Notes under the pieces: model-generated
What the model was told of the DNA's origin: nothing
The model's database searches: none
The model's input: only the letters and a program-made list of their open reading frames with translations
From: Deinococcus cellulosilyticus NBRC 106333 = KACC 11606
GTDB taxonomy: Bacteria; Deinococcota; Deinococci; Deinococcales; Deinococcaceae
Assembly: GCF_007990775.1 (NCBI RefSeq)
Contig: NZ_BJXB01000028.1
Coordinates: 5,651 to 69,650 of the forward strand
Reading direction: 5' to 3'
Length of the DNA: 64,000 nucleotides
In this document: piece after piece, positions 6,989-15,959 of the stretch
Position numbering within the stretch: the stretch's first letter is position 1
How the letters are laid out: every line of letters starts with the position of its first letter
Made by a program: the position numbers and the translations under genes

Positions 6989-9037
6989 ATGACCCCCAGA
7001 ACCCTGAAGTCCTGTCTGCTGCTTTCCCTGGGCTTAACCCTCAGTGCCTGCTCCTCGGTGACCGTCCCCCCACCGGGAGGCTTTCAACCCCCCTCCGCCC
7101 GCTACAAAGAACAGTGGCGACCCCAGTTGCACTACACCCCGGCGCGCAACTGGATGAACGACCCCAACGGCATGGTCTACCACGACGGCGAATATCACCT
7201 GTTCTACCAGTACAATCCTTTTGGCATCAAATGGGGACACATGAGCTGGGGACATGCGGTGTCCAGGGACCTCGTTCACTGGGAAGAGCTGCCTGTCGCC
7301 ATTCCTGAAGCTGAAGACATCGCCATCTTTTCGGGTTCAGTGGTGGTGGACAAGAACAACACCAGCGGCTTTGGCACCACCACCAGCCCTCCACTGGTGG
7401 CCCTTTTCACCGGAGCAAGGCATTCGGATGGCAACCAGTCCCAGTACCTGGCCTACTCGCTCGACAGGGGACGCACCTGGACGAGGTACGGCACGGCTCC
7501 GGTGCTGGACATCGGCAGCAAAGAGTCCCGCGACCCCAAAGTCTTCTGGCATGCTCCCACCAGCAAATGGATCATGGTCTTTGCCCGGGCAACCGACCAC
7601 AAAGTGGCTTTTTACGGCTCCACCAACCTCAAAAACTGGACGTACCTCAGTGACTTTGGCCCCCTGGGGGCAGGCACAGGCCCGGGTGACCTCTGGGAGG
7701 TCCCGGACCTGATTCAACTTCCGGTGGACGGCAACACCGCAAACCAGAAGTGGGTGATGCTGCTGAGCATCAACGGAGGCACCCTGTGGGGTGGATCGGG
7801 GATGCAGTACTACACAGGGTCTTTCAACGGGACCACCTTCACCCCTGATCCCCTGCCAGCGGTCAACGAACCCACCGGAACCCTCTACGCAGACTTTGAA
7901 GGCAGCACTTACGGTTCCTGGACCGTCACAGGAACAGCCTTTGGTTCAGGCCCAGCCAGGGGAACCCTCGCAAACCAGCAAACGGTTACCGGCTACAGGG
8001 GCACGGGTCTGGTCAACTCCTACCTGGGAGGGGATGTGAGCACCGGAACCCTCACCAGTCCAGACTTTGTGATCACCAAGCCCTACATCAGCTTTCTGAT
8101 CGGTGGAGGAGACCACCCCGGTGAAACCGCCCTGAACCTGATCGTGGACGGCAAAGTGGTGCGCAGTGCCACTGGCCGCAACGAAGAGCAACTTCGCTGG
8201 AGTGCTTTTGATGTCACGGCCCTGCAGGGCAAGACGGCCAGACTTCAGGTCAAAGACAGCCATACCGGGCAGTGGGGCCACATCAACGTGGACCAGATCC
8301 TGCAAAGCGACAATGCCTTCACTGAGCAGGACAACAGGGTGTTGTGGGCGGATTTCGGGCGGGACTTCTACGCCGCGTCCACCTTCGACAACCACCCCAC
8401 CGGAGACAAAGTGTGGATTGGCTGGATGAGCAACTGGCAGTACGCCAACAATGTCCCCACCTATCCCTGGCGCAGTGCCATGTCTCTTGTGCGCAAACTC
8501 TCTCTGAAATCCACCCCAGAAGGGGTGCGTCTGGCCCAGGAACCTGTGGCTGCGCTGGGCACCAAAAGGGCTGCCACGGTGAGATTCAGCAACCTTCCCC
8601 TCTCCCAGGTCCGGCAGGGCCTGATCAATGCCGGGGTCAGGGGCAAAACCCTGGATGTGGTGCTGGAAGTGGACACCTCCGGCACGGGCAGTGTGGGCCT
8701 CAAATTCCACCAGGGAGGTCCAGAAGAAACCGTTTTGCAGTACAACCCCATCACCCAGAAGCTGTCTCTGGACCGCATCCGCTCGGGGGATTCCAGTTTC
8801 GATGCTGGCCTGTCGGAAGTGCATGTGGCGACGTTGCGCAACACCGGAACCCTGAAACTCCGGGTGGTGCTGGACACCTCCTCCATCGAGGTTTTCGCGC
8901 AGGACGGAAAACTGGTCTTCACGGACATCCTGCTTTCCAGCCCTGGCAGCGATGGCATGGAGATTTACAGCAGCAGTGGTGATCCCCTGGTCAAGACTTT
9001 TGAAGTGCACGAACTCAAATCCATCTGGAACCCCTGA
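6989..9037 (+). CDS. Secreted GH32 beta-fructosidase (levanase/invertase), lipoprotein
   Basis: This 682-residue lipoprotein has a lipobox (LSAC, Cys21) after a short signal peptide. The GH32 five-bladed propeller starts with WMNDPNG (Asp58, nucleophile), continues with SRDPKVFW (transition-state Asp) and WEVPDLIQL (Glu as acid/base). A roughly 150-residue beta-rich insertion (about residues 290-445, with HPGETALNLIVDGK) interrupts the domain as in SacC-type levanases, and a C-terminal beta-sandwich contains LDTSSIEVFAQDG. It should release fructose from levan, inulin or sucrose outside the cell. ATG 6989 follows AAAGGA; an upstream in-frame ATG at 6953 would spoil the signal peptide. It is a close paralogue of 10036-12075. 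Confidence 0.93.
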   Translation: MTPRTLKSCLLLSLGLTLSACSSVTVPPPGGFQPPSARYKEQWRPQLHYTPARNWMNDPNGMVYHDGEYHLFYQYNPFGIKWGHMSWGHAVSRDLVHWEELPVAIPEAEDIAIFSGSVVVDKNNTSGFGTTTSPPLVALFTGARHSDGNQSQYLAYSLDRGRTWTRYGTAPVLDIGSKESRDPKVFWHAPTSKWIMVFARATDHKVAFYGSTNLKNWTYLSDFGPLGAGTGPGDLWEVPDLIQLPVDGNTANQKWVMLLSINGGTLWGGSGMQYYTGSFNGTTFTPDPLPAVNEPTGTLYADFEGSTYGSWTVTGTAFGSGPARGTLANQQTVTGYRGTGLVNSYLGGDVSTGTLTSPDFVITKPYISFLIGGGDHPGETALNLIVDGKVVRSATGRNEEQLRWSAFDVTALQGKTARLQVKDSHTGQWGHINVDQILQSDNAFTEQDNRVLWADFGRDFYAASTFDNHPTGDKVWIGWMSNWQYANNVPTYPWRSAMSLVRKLSLKSTPEGVRLAQEPVAALGTKRAATVRFSNLPLSQVRQGLINAGVRGKTLDVVLEVDTSGTGSVGLKFHQGGPEETVLQYNPITQKLSLDRIRSGDSSFDAGLSEVHVATLRNTGTLKLRVVLDTSSIEVFAQDGKLVFTDILLSSPGSDGMEIYSSSGDPLVKTFEVHELKSIWNP

Positions 9038-9060
9038 TGCCTTTACAAGAGAGGAAAACC

Positions 9061-9666
9061 ATGTTCCATTTTCACAAGACCCTCCTGGCCTTTGCCGCAC
9101 TTTCCCTGATGTCCTGCGCCCAGTTGATTCCTCCCCAGACCCTGCAGGAAAACCCCCTCGGGATTGACAACGCGGCCATCCAGATGGGCAATGGAGGCAC
9201 CATCGATTACACCGCTCCAGCCTTTGGAGATTTTGTCCCACAGGGGGCCGCGCCAGATGAGGTGGAGGTGTCCATCGTGATCAGCAAAATCACCGTGAAC
9301 GCCTCCTGCCTGACTTTGCCAGACACCTTCACCGTGACCCTGAAAGACATGCGGGTCAAGGTGTGGGACCGCCAGGACACCTTTGCCCTGAAGGCCACCG
9401 AACGGGGCACCACCGAGAATCCCATCACGGGCACCGTCTCTGCTCGGGTGCTGCGTCCAGAGCTTGCAGTCTACGCTTACAGGCTTCCTGCCCCGAAAAC
9501 CATCCGGCTGGTTTTTGACCGTCAGCTTTACAACCTGGTGACTTCAGGAGGGGACAACCTGGCCCGCCTGACTGGCGTGATGGAGGTCTCGGATGCAAAA
9601 CTGCTGGGCTGCCGGGTGGGGGCACTGGTGGACAGCAACTCCGTCACCCTGCGGAAATTCAACTGA
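9061..9666 (+). CDS. Small lipoprotein of unknown function
   Basis: This 201-residue protein has a signal peptide with a lipobox-like LMSC (Cys about 16) and no other recognisable domain. The mature part is predicted beta-rich (alternating hydrophobic stretches such as VEVSIVISKITV and FTVTLKDMRVKV) and contains two further Cys residues, so it may be a small beta-sandwich. The ATG at 9061 is preceded by AGAGGAAAACC; an ATG overlapping the GH32 stop at 9037 lacks such a site. Being 23 bases behind the levanase, it is probably co-transcribed and may bind or present fructan on the surface; that role is a guess. Confidence 0.75.
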   Translation: MFHFHKTLLAFAALSLMSCAQLIPPQTLQENPLGIDNAAIQMGNGGTIDYTAPAFGDFVPQGAAPDEVEVSIVISKITVNASCLTLPDTFTVTLKDMRVKVWDRQDTFALKATERGTTENPITGTVSARVLRPELAVYAYRLPAPKTIRLVFDRQLYNLVTSGGDNLARLTGVMEVSDAKLLGCRVGALVDSNSVTLRKFN

Positions 9667-9760
9667 AAGAAGAAGCACAAACAGCCCCACACCACCCCAG
9701 ATCAGGCCCCTTTGTGGGGTCTGGTCGAGTGCTGTCCTTTGGAAGGGAGAGTTGAAAATC

Positions 9761-9776
9761 ATGCAAAAAATTGCAT
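9761..9776. promoter_or_regulatory. Operator ATGCAA-N4-TTGCAT, copy 2
   Basis: ATGCAAAAAATTGCAT is the second perfect 6-4-6 inverted repeat, 115 bases upstream of the -35 of the second GH32 gene. Isolated TTGCAT half-sites follow at 9858 and 9879, 21 bases apart. The whole 9667-10035 gap is regulatory; no gene is seen. Confidence 0.65.
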
Positions 9777-9891
9777 AAAAGTTCAATCTTGGATCTGAAC
9801 TTGGTATAAATAAAATAAAAATCTGCGAACTGAAAAGAAAACAACACAACCAGCTGTTTGCATTAAAATTCGAGAATCTTGCATGGTCTGG

Positions 9892-9920
9892 TTGACAAGC
9901 TGCGACCCTCTGCATAAGCT
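9892..9920 (+). promoter_or_regulatory. Promoter of the second GH32 gene
   Basis: TTGACA (9892-9897) and TAAGCT (9915-9920) with 17-base spacing, 116 bases before the ATG at 10036. Confidence 0.65.
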
Positions 9921-10035
9921 CAGATCAGGCCACCACAGCCCAACCTTCCAGAAACCTCAGGGCACTTCTGACACATGCAACTTCTGCGTGTGAAGCTGCT
10001 GTTCTGCTGGATTTCTGGCCCTGAAAGGACACCCC

Positions 10036-12075
10036 ATGCAAAGCACGCGAACCTTGCTCCTCACCCTTGGCCTCTCTGCCGCCCTGTTCAGTTGTGCCAC
10101 CACCAGTGTCACCCCACCCCCTGGTTTTCCCCTCCCCAGGGCCACCTATGACGAACAGTGGCGTCCACAGGTGCACTTCACCCCACAGCGCAACTGGATG
10201 AACGACCCCAACGGTCTGGTTTACCTGGATGGGGAGTACCACCTGTTTTACCAGCACAACCCTTTTGGCAACACCTGGGGACACATGAGCTGGGGGCATG
10301 CGGTCTCAAAAGACCTCGTGCACTGGGAAGAACTCCCGGTGGCCATTCCAGAAGCTGAGGACATCGCCATTTTTTCAGGTGCTGCAGTGTATGACAAAAA
10401 CAACACCTCTGGACTGGGCACGGCAGCAAACCCTCCACTGGTGGCGATTTTCACCGGGTGGAACAAGAGCACGAACAACCAGTCCCAGTACATTGCCTCA
10501 TCCACCGACAAGGGGCGCACCTGGACCAGGTACGGCACGGCTCCCGTGCTGGACATTGGCAGCACCGAATCCCGCGATCCCAAGGTGTTCTGGCATGAAC
10601 CCGGCAAGCAGTGGATCATGGTCTTTGCCAAGGCCAAAGAACACAAAGTGGCGATCTACGGCTCAAAGGATCTGAAAAACTGGAACCACCTGAGTGACTT
10701 CGGTCCTTATGGCAGTGAGGGGGATGTGTGGGAGGTCCCGGACCTGATTCAACTCCCGGTGGATGGGGACCCCACAAAGAAAAAATGGGTGATGATCGTC
10801 AGCGTGAATGGCGGCTCCCTGTATGGTGGGTCAGGCATCCAGTACTTCCCCGGTGAATTCAATGGCACCACCTTCACCCCTGATCCCCTCCCTGTGGTCT
10901 CAGAGCCTACAGGAGTGGTTTTCGCAGATTTTGAGGGTCCCACGTACGGGGACTGGGTGGCCACTGGTGACGCTTTTGGCACTGGACCTGCACAGGGTGC
11001 CCTCCCTGGACAGAGTCCTGTCACGGGATTCAAAGGCAAGGGTCTGGTGAACACCTTCCTGAATTTCGACCAGGGCACCGGAACCCTCACCAGTCCAGAA
11101 TTTTTGATCAACAAGCCCTTCATCACCTTCCTGATGGGCGGTGGAAACCATCCTGGTGAAACCGCAATGAACCTCCTGGTGGATGGCAAAGTGGTGCGCA
11201 GTGCCACTGGACAGGACTCTGAAGCCCTCAGGGCAAAGTTCTTCGATGTGGCAGACCTGAAAGGCAAGAAAGCCAAATTGCAGATTCTGGACACCCACAC
11301 CGGAGGCTGGGGTCACATCAACGTGGACCACATCATGTTCACGGATGCGGTGGTCAATGAGATGGAATTCAAAACCTTGTGGGCTGATTTTGGCAAGGAC
11401 TTCTACGCTGGAGTGACTTACGACAACCTGCCGACCGATGAAAAGATCTGGATTGGCTGGATGAGCAACTGGCAATATGCGGGTGCCCTGCCCACCTACC
11501 CCTGGCGGAACGCCCAGTCCATTCCCAGAAAGCTCTCCCTGAAAACCACCCCGGAAGGCTTGCGTCTGGCCCAGGAACCCATTCAGGCCCTCAAAACCCA
11601 ACGTGGGGTGAATTTCAGTGCAGGCAACCTGCCGGTTTCCCAGGTCAATGAACGCCTGAAAGCTGCAGGCGTCAGGGGCAAGACCCTGGAGGTGCTGCTG
11701 GAAATCGATGCAAAGGATGCAGAAGCCCTGGGCCTGAAGCTTCACAAATCCAGCGCTGAACAGACGGTGATCACCTACAACCGGGCAGCAGAGCGCATTT
11801 CTGTGGACCGCACGCAGGCAGGGGAGGGGAGTTTCTCAAATGGCTTCCCGGAAGTGCACGCTGCACCCCTGAAAAACGTGGGCGACACCCTCACCTTGCA
11901 CGTCATTCTGGACACCTCCTCCATTGAGGTCTTTGCCGAAGATGGGCGGGTGGTGTTCAGCGATCTGACCCTCTCCAGCCCGAGCAGCGATGGCATTGAG
12001 CTTTTCAGCACCGGAGGAGATCCGGTGGTGCGCAAGCTGGAGGTGTTCGAGCTGAAATCCATCTGGAAGAAGTGA
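10036..12075 (+). CDS. Second secreted GH32 beta-fructosidase, lipoprotein
   Basis: This 679-residue tandem paralogue of 6989-9037 has the same architecture: lipobox LFSC (Cys20), WMNDPNG nucleophile motif, SRDPKVFW, WEVPDLIQL acid/base, the beta-rich insertion with HPGETAMNLLVDGK, and a C-terminal sandwich with LDTSSIEVFAEDG. All catalytic motifs are intact, so both copies should be active. Differences between the copies are spread along the length, which indicates an old duplication and possible split of substrate (for example levan versus inulin or sucrose). AAAGGA lies before ATG 10036. It has its own promoter and operator. Confidence 0.93.
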   Translation: MQSTRTLLLTLGLSAALFSCATTSVTPPPGFPLPRATYDEQWRPQVHFTPQRNWMNDPNGLVYLDGEYHLFYQHNPFGNTWGHMSWGHAVSKDLVHWEELPVAIPEAEDIAIFSGAAVYDKNNTSGLGTAANPPLVAIFTGWNKSTNNQSQYIASSTDKGRTWTRYGTAPVLDIGSTESRDPKVFWHEPGKQWIMVFAKAKEHKVAIYGSKDLKNWNHLSDFGPYGSEGDVWEVPDLIQLPVDGDPTKKKWVMIVSVNGGSLYGGSGIQYFPGEFNGTTFTPDPLPVVSEPTGVVFADFEGPTYGDWVATGDAFGTGPAQGALPGQSPVTGFKGKGLVNTFLNFDQGTGTLTSPEFLINKPFITFLMGGGNHPGETAMNLLVDGKVVRSATGQDSEALRAKFFDVADLKGKKAKLQILDTHTGGWGHINVDHIMFTDAVVNEMEFKTLWADFGKDFYAGVTYDNLPTDEKIWIGWMSNWQYAGALPTYPWRNAQSIPRKLSLKTTPEGLRLAQEPIQALKTQRGVNFSAGNLPVSQVNERLKAAGVRGKTLEVLLEIDAKDAEALGLKLHKSSAEQTVITYNRAAERISVDRTQAGEGSFSNGFPEVHAAPLKNVGDTLTLHVILDTSSIEVFAEDGRVVFSDLTLSSPSSDGIELFSTGGDPVVRKLEVFELKSIWKK

Positions 12076-12221
12076 GCATGAACCTCTGGGCCTTTCCCTG
12101 CAAACTGCTGGTTTGTGGGGATTTTGTGTCCAGAGGCAAACCTCAGGGTCAGATGTTGGAAGGAGTGGGTCGTGAATGGGAGGTCCTGCAAAACCAGCGT
12201 CTGGCATCAAGGTTTCATGCA

Positions 12222-12250
12222 TTGATGCAAAAAATTGCATAAATTATACT
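12222..12250 (+). promoter_or_regulatory. Operator copy 3 inside a possible upstream promoter
   Basis: ATGCAAAAAATTGCAT (12225-12240) is identical to copy 2. It sits inside TTGATG (12222-12227)-N17-TATACT (12245-12250), which could be a first promoter of the regulator gene; a bound repressor would block it. Confidence 0.55.
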
Positions 12251-12302
12251 CAGATTAAAAAGAAAAAGTCAGTCCAGAACGGTAAAAAGCCTCATGAAAG
12301 TC

Positions 12303-12331
12303 TTGACATGTTTTGCATAACTCGGTATGAT
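12303..12331 (+). promoter_or_regulatory. Promoter of the LacI regulator gene
   Basis: TTGACA (12303-12308)-N17-TATGAT (12326-12331), 29 bases before the start codon. A TTGCAT half-site (12313-12318) lies in the spacer, consistent with autoregulation. Confidence 0.7.
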
Positions 12332-12360
12332 GAAACCACTTCAAAAGGAGCAAAGCATCC

Positions 12361-13374
12361 ATGACCAAGCGGGCCACCCTGGCTGACATCGCCAGAAAAG
12401 TGGGGGTCTCAGAGTCCACGGTCTCCAGAGCCCTTGCCGGAAGCGATCTCATCTCAGACGACACCAAAATCAGAATTTCCCGGGTGGCAGAACAGCTGGG
12501 ATACCAGTTGCCCGCACTGGCCAGGGCGATCAGAGGGTCCAGGACCCAGGTGGTCCTTCACCTCACCGAAAGCCCCACGCTGGACTTTCATGCAAGACTT
12601 GCACAGGGCCTGCATGAGGCCTCCCTGCGAAACAACCACCTGCTCGTTACCCACCAGTCGTTTCTGGACCACTTCACCGAAGAGCAGTACCTGCAGATCC
12701 TTGCCCCTCTGGCCCCTGCTGGTGTGGTGGTGACCCCCACTTCCAGCAACCTGCCCCTGCTTCGTGCCATCGCTGAAAAGTACCCCCTGATCACCCTGGA
12801 CCGGGATGTGGAAGTGGGCCTGCATGCGGTCCTGCTCGACAACAAGCAGGCCATGCGGCAGGGCATCGAACACCTCGTGGAACTCGGACACACCCGCATT
12901 GCCCTGCTGGTCGGCAAGGACCCCATGACCGTGGGTTTTGAGCGCCGCCAGGGCTACCTGGATTCCCTGCGTGCCCTGCATGTGCCCATTGACCCCTCCC
13001 TGATGGTGCGTGAAGACTTCACCGAGGCCGGAGGATACCGCGCTGCCAGAGACCTGCTGGACCACCGAACGGAACACCACTTCACCGCCATGATGGCCAC
13101 CAACGGAGACATGACCATCGGCATGCTGCGGGCCATCCGGGACGTGGGCCTGAAAGTCCCCCAGGACCTCTCGGTGATCGGGTTTGACGATTCCCGCTAC
13201 CACACCCTGATGGACCCGCCCCTCACGGTGATCACCCAGCCAGCATTCGAGATGGGGGAGTACGCGGCAAACCTGCTCTTTGAGCACCTGGAGCACCCCA
13301 CCGAGACCTCCTCACGGGTGAGGCGCATGCCTGCTTCATTGCTTCTTCGCCGCTCCACCACTTTCCTCAGATAA
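12361..13374 (+). CDS. LacI-family regulator of the sucrose/fructan locus
   Basis: This 337-residue protein has an N-terminal LacI HTH (TLADIARKVGVSESTVSRAL, residues 6-25), a hinge region and an effector-binding domain ending with SVIGFDDSRYHTLMDPPLT. AAAGGAG precedes ATG 12361. It lies between the two secreted GH32 genes and the CUT1 transporter with cytoplasmic sucrase. The shared ATGCAA-N4-TTGCAT sites upstream of 6989, 10036 and this gene make it the likely repressor of the fructan genes, relieved by sucrose, fructose or a derivative. The ligand is inferred from context. Confidence 0.93.
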   Translation: MTKRATLADIARKVGVSESTVSRALAGSDLISDDTKIRISRVAEQLGYQLPALARAIRGSRTQVVLHLTESPTLDFHARLAQGLHEASLRNNHLLVTHQSFLDHFTEEQYLQILAPLAPAGVVVTPTSSNLPLLRAIAEKYPLITLDRDVEVGLHAVLLDNKQAMRQGIEHLVELGHTRIALLVGKDPMTVGFERRQGYLDSLRALHVPIDPSLMVREDFTEAGGYRAARDLLDHRTEHHFTAMMATNGDMTIGMLRAIRDVGLKVPQDLSVIGFDDSRYHTLMDPPLTVITQPAFEMGEYAANLLFEHLEHPTETSSRVRRMPASLLLRRSTTFLR

Positions 13375-13394
13375 TCCTGCCCCATGTTTTCACC

Positions 13395-13414
13395 CCTGAT
13401 CGAGAAAGATCAGG
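13395..13414 (+). other. Stem-loop between regulator and transporter
   Basis: CCTGATC, a six-base loop and GATCAGG form a perfect 7-pair stem 20 bases after the LacI stop, without a T tract. It may be a weak terminator or mRNA-stabilising element. Confidence 0.35.
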
Positions 13415-13472
13415 AGGCTTCACACACCCGAAAACCCCCTGAATTCAGCCCTCACGTTCAAAGGAGAGAGAC

Positions 13473-14723
13473 ATGAACAAGAAGATCCTGACCGCCCTGC
13501 TCGTTTTGACTGTACCCGTAAGCGCTTACGCAGATCCGATCACCATCAACATGTGGCGACATGAAACCGGTGACGATGAAGTGAACGCCAACCGGGCCGC
13601 CATTGAGCGGTTCAACAAAAGCCAGGACAGGTACCGGGTGGTGTACGAGAGCCTGCCCAAAGGCTCCTACACCCAGGCGATCACTGCAGCCGCCCTCGCA
13701 GGCACCCTGCCCTGCATCTTTGACATGGACCAGCCCACCGTGCCCAACTTCGCATGGTCAGGCTACATCCGGCCCCTGGACACCCACCTGGACGCAAAAC
13801 TGCGGAAAACCATCAATGCAGGGGGGAAAGGCGAATTCAAAGGGAAACTCTACTCGGTCGGGCAATTCGATGTGGCCCTCGGGATTTTCGCCCGCAAATC
13901 TGCACTGACCAGAGCAGGCATTCGCATCCCCACGGTCAGCAAGCCCTGGACCCTGGAAGAATTCAACGGTGTGCTCGCCACCCTCAAGGCTTCAGGGGAC
14001 TGGGAGTACCCCATCGAGATTCACAACGGTTACGATGGCGAATGGTGGACTTACGCCTTCAGCCCCTGGTTGCAATCCTTTGGAGGCGACCTCCTGAACC
14101 CGAAAGACCTCACCCAGGCCGATGGTTACCTGAATGGTCCTGCCGCCGTCAAATTCGGGCAGTGGTTCCAGGGCCTGTTCACGAAAGGGTACGCCAACAA
14201 GAAACCCGCAGACGATCAGGCTTTCCTGCTCGGACGGGTGCCCCTCGATTACACCGGAAGCTGGGCGTATGGCGATTTCTCGAAAAAGTGGGGCAGTGAC
14301 CTGCTGGTGCTCCCCCCACCGAACTTCGGCAAGGGACCGAAAATCGGGGCGGCCTCCTGGCAGTGGGGGATTTCGAGCAGTTGCAAGAACCCTGAAGGGG
14401 CTGCAGCCTACATCAACTTCATGATGTCCCCGAAAGAAGTCGCCACCATGAGCGACAAAACCAGCCTGATTCCCACCACCACCGGGGCTGCCCCCCTCAC
14501 CAGGGATTACCACAGCAAGGGCAAAGCCCGCTTCTATTACGAGTTCAGCAAACGCTTTGCGGTCAGCCGCCCACCCACCCCTGGTTATCCCTTCGTGACC
14601 AGCACCTTCGAGAAGACGCTGCGGGCCATCGTGCAGGGCGCGAACGTGCAGGACACCCTCGATGATGCCGTGGACCTGATCGAACGCAACATCAAAGACA
14701 ACAAAGGGTACGGCCTGAAGTGA
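13473..14723 (+). CDS. CUT1 sugar ABC transporter substrate-binding protein
   Basis: This 416-residue secreted protein has a signal peptide (cleaved after SAYA, residue 20) and a mature part beginning DPITINMWRHETGDDE, typical of the UgpB/MalE-like cluster of carbohydrate-binding proteins. AAGGAGAGAG precedes ATG 13473. It heads a transporter unit with two permeases (14841, 15950) and a cytoplasmic sucrase (16868), so sucrose or short fructo-oligosaccharides are the likely cargo. A 14-base perfect palindrome within the signal-peptide codons may be an operator. Confidence 0.92.
   Translation: MNKKILTALLVLTVPVSAYADPITINMWRHETGDDEVNANRAAIERFNKSQDRYRVVYESLPKGSYTQAITAAALAGTLPCIFDMDQPTVPNFAWSGYIRPLDTHLDAKLRKTINAGGKGEFKGKLYSVGQFDVALGIFARKSALTRAGIRIPTVSKPWTLEEFNGVLATLKASGDWEYPIEIHNGYDGEWWTYAFSPWLQSFGGDLLNPKDLTQADGYLNGPAAVKFGQWFQGLFTKGYANKKPADDQAFLLGRVPLDYTGSWAYGDFSKKWGSDLLVLPPPNFGKGPKIGAASWQWGISSSCKNPEGAAAYINFMMSPKEVATMSDKTSLIPTTTGAAPLTRDYHSKGKARFYYEFSKRFAVSRPPTPGYPFVTSTFEKTLRAIVQGANVQDTLDDAVDLIERNIKDNKGYGLK
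13517..13530. promoter_or_regulatory. cre/LacI-like operator inside the signal-peptide codons
   Basis: CGTAAGCGCTTACG is a perfect 14-base palindrome 45 bases inside the binding-protein gene. It matches the general cre-type/LacI pattern (GTAAGCGCTTAC). It uses a GTA valine codon in a gene otherwise rich in GTG, suggesting the DNA motif is kept for its own sake. Confidence 0.5.
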
Positions 14724-14796
14724 ACGTCCGGTCCGGGCCAGAGGCGAGCCTCCTGACCCGTGAATCCAGGCCATGAAAGGTCAGATCGATCAATCA

Positions 14797-14825
14797 GGGC
14801 GGGTGAGGGCACACCTCACCCTGCC
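14797..14825 (+). other. Intercistronic stem-loop before the first permease
   Basis: GGGTGAGG (14801-14808) pairs with CCTCACCC (14814-14821), extended by GGGC/GCCC outside. No T tract follows. It lies between the binding-protein gene and the permease ribosome-binding site, like the hairpin at 5127. Confidence 0.5.
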
Positions 14826-14840
14826 CATCCAGGAGGGAAC

Positions 14841-15959
14841 ATGTCCAACCCCACTTTTGAGAGGCGCACTCTGGGCCGCCCCGCACAACACAAGAACGAA
14901 CAGCAGGACCTGAAGAGCGCCGTGTGGATGACCCTCCCGGCCTTTCTGGGCCTGCTGTTTTTCATCGTGCTGCCCTTTTTGCTGGCGGTGGTGTTCAGTT
15001 TTTCCAACCAGCGCCTGATGTCCCCCAACCCCACCGAATTTGTCGGTCTGCGCAACTATGACCGCCTGCTCAGCGTTCGGATGATCCCCATTCCTGCCGA
15101 AAAAGACAGTGCAGGACAAATCATGCTGGATGAGAACGGCCAGCCAACTTACCCCAGAACCCGCACCATCCTCCGAGCAAAACCCGCCTTGGAGGAATTC
15201 AAGGAACTGCAGACCTTCAACCTGTTCGGGGGTCGGTATGCGCTGATCGCCAAGGACGCCCTCTTCTGGATGGGGATGCTCAACATCCTCAAGTTCACCC
15301 TGATGGTGGTCCCCCTGCAGTGCGGTGTTGCCCTGCTGCTGGCCGTGCTGATCAACCAGAAACTGCCCGGCATGACCTTCTTTCGCACCGTCTTTTTCAG
15401 TCCGGTGGTCACCTCCATGGTGGTGATCTCCATTGTGTGGACGTTCCTGTACGACCGTCAGGTGGGGCTCATCAACCAGATCCTCTCCACCGTCACCTTT
15501 GGGCACTTCACCCCCATCGACTGGCTCGGAGACCCTCAGGTGGCCCTGCTCTCCATCGTGATCATGTCCGCATGGCAGGGGATGGGATTTCAGATGGTGA
15601 TCTTCCTGGCGGGACTGCAAAGCATCTCCGAGGAACTCTATGAAGCGGCGGAACTCGACGGAGCAAGCACCCTGCAGAAGTTTCTCTTCATCACCTGGCC
15701 TGGGCTCAGGAACACCACCCGTTTCGTGCTGACCACCACCACCATCGGAGCCCTCGGACTCTTCACCCAGGTGGACGTGATGACCCAGGGGGGACCCAAC
15801 AACTCCACCCTCACGGTGATGATGCACGCGGTGCGCTCCGGGTACCAGGAGCAGGACATCGCCTACGGTTCAACCATTTCGGTGGTGCTGTTCGTGATGG
15901 TGCTCGGGATTGCCCTGGTCCAGCGCCGCCTCAGCATGGGAGGACAGAAATGGGCCTGA
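14841..15959 (+). CDS. CUT1 sugar ABC transporter permease 1 (MalF/UgpA type)
   Basis: This 372-residue protein has six predicted membrane helices and the EAA-loop signature ELYEAAELDGASTLQKF (about residue 265), which contacts the ATPase. A roughly 80-residue extracytoplasmic stretch between the first two helices makes it longer than average. ATG 14841 follows AGGAGGGAAC. It overlaps permease 2 by 10 bases. No ATPase gene is present in the cluster, so a shared MsmK-like ATPase encoded elsewhere is expected. Confidence 0.92.
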   Translation: MSNPTFERRTLGRPAQHKNEQQDLKSAVWMTLPAFLGLLFFIVLPFLLAVVFSFSNQRLMSPNPTEFVGLRNYDRLLSVRMIPIPAEKDSAGQIMLDENGQPTYPRTRTILRAKPALEEFKELQTFNLFGGRYALIAKDALFWMGMLNILKFTLMVVPLQCGVALLLAVLINQKLPGMTFFRTVFFSPVVTSMVVISIVWTFLYDRQVGLINQILSTVTFGHFTPIDWLGDPQVALLSIVIMSAWQGMGFQMVIFLAGLQSISEELYEAAELDGASTLQKFLFITWPGLRNTTRFVLTTTTIGALGLFTQVDVMTQGGPNNSTLTVMMHAVRSGYQEQDIAYGSTISVVLFVMVLGIALVQRRLSMGGQKWA

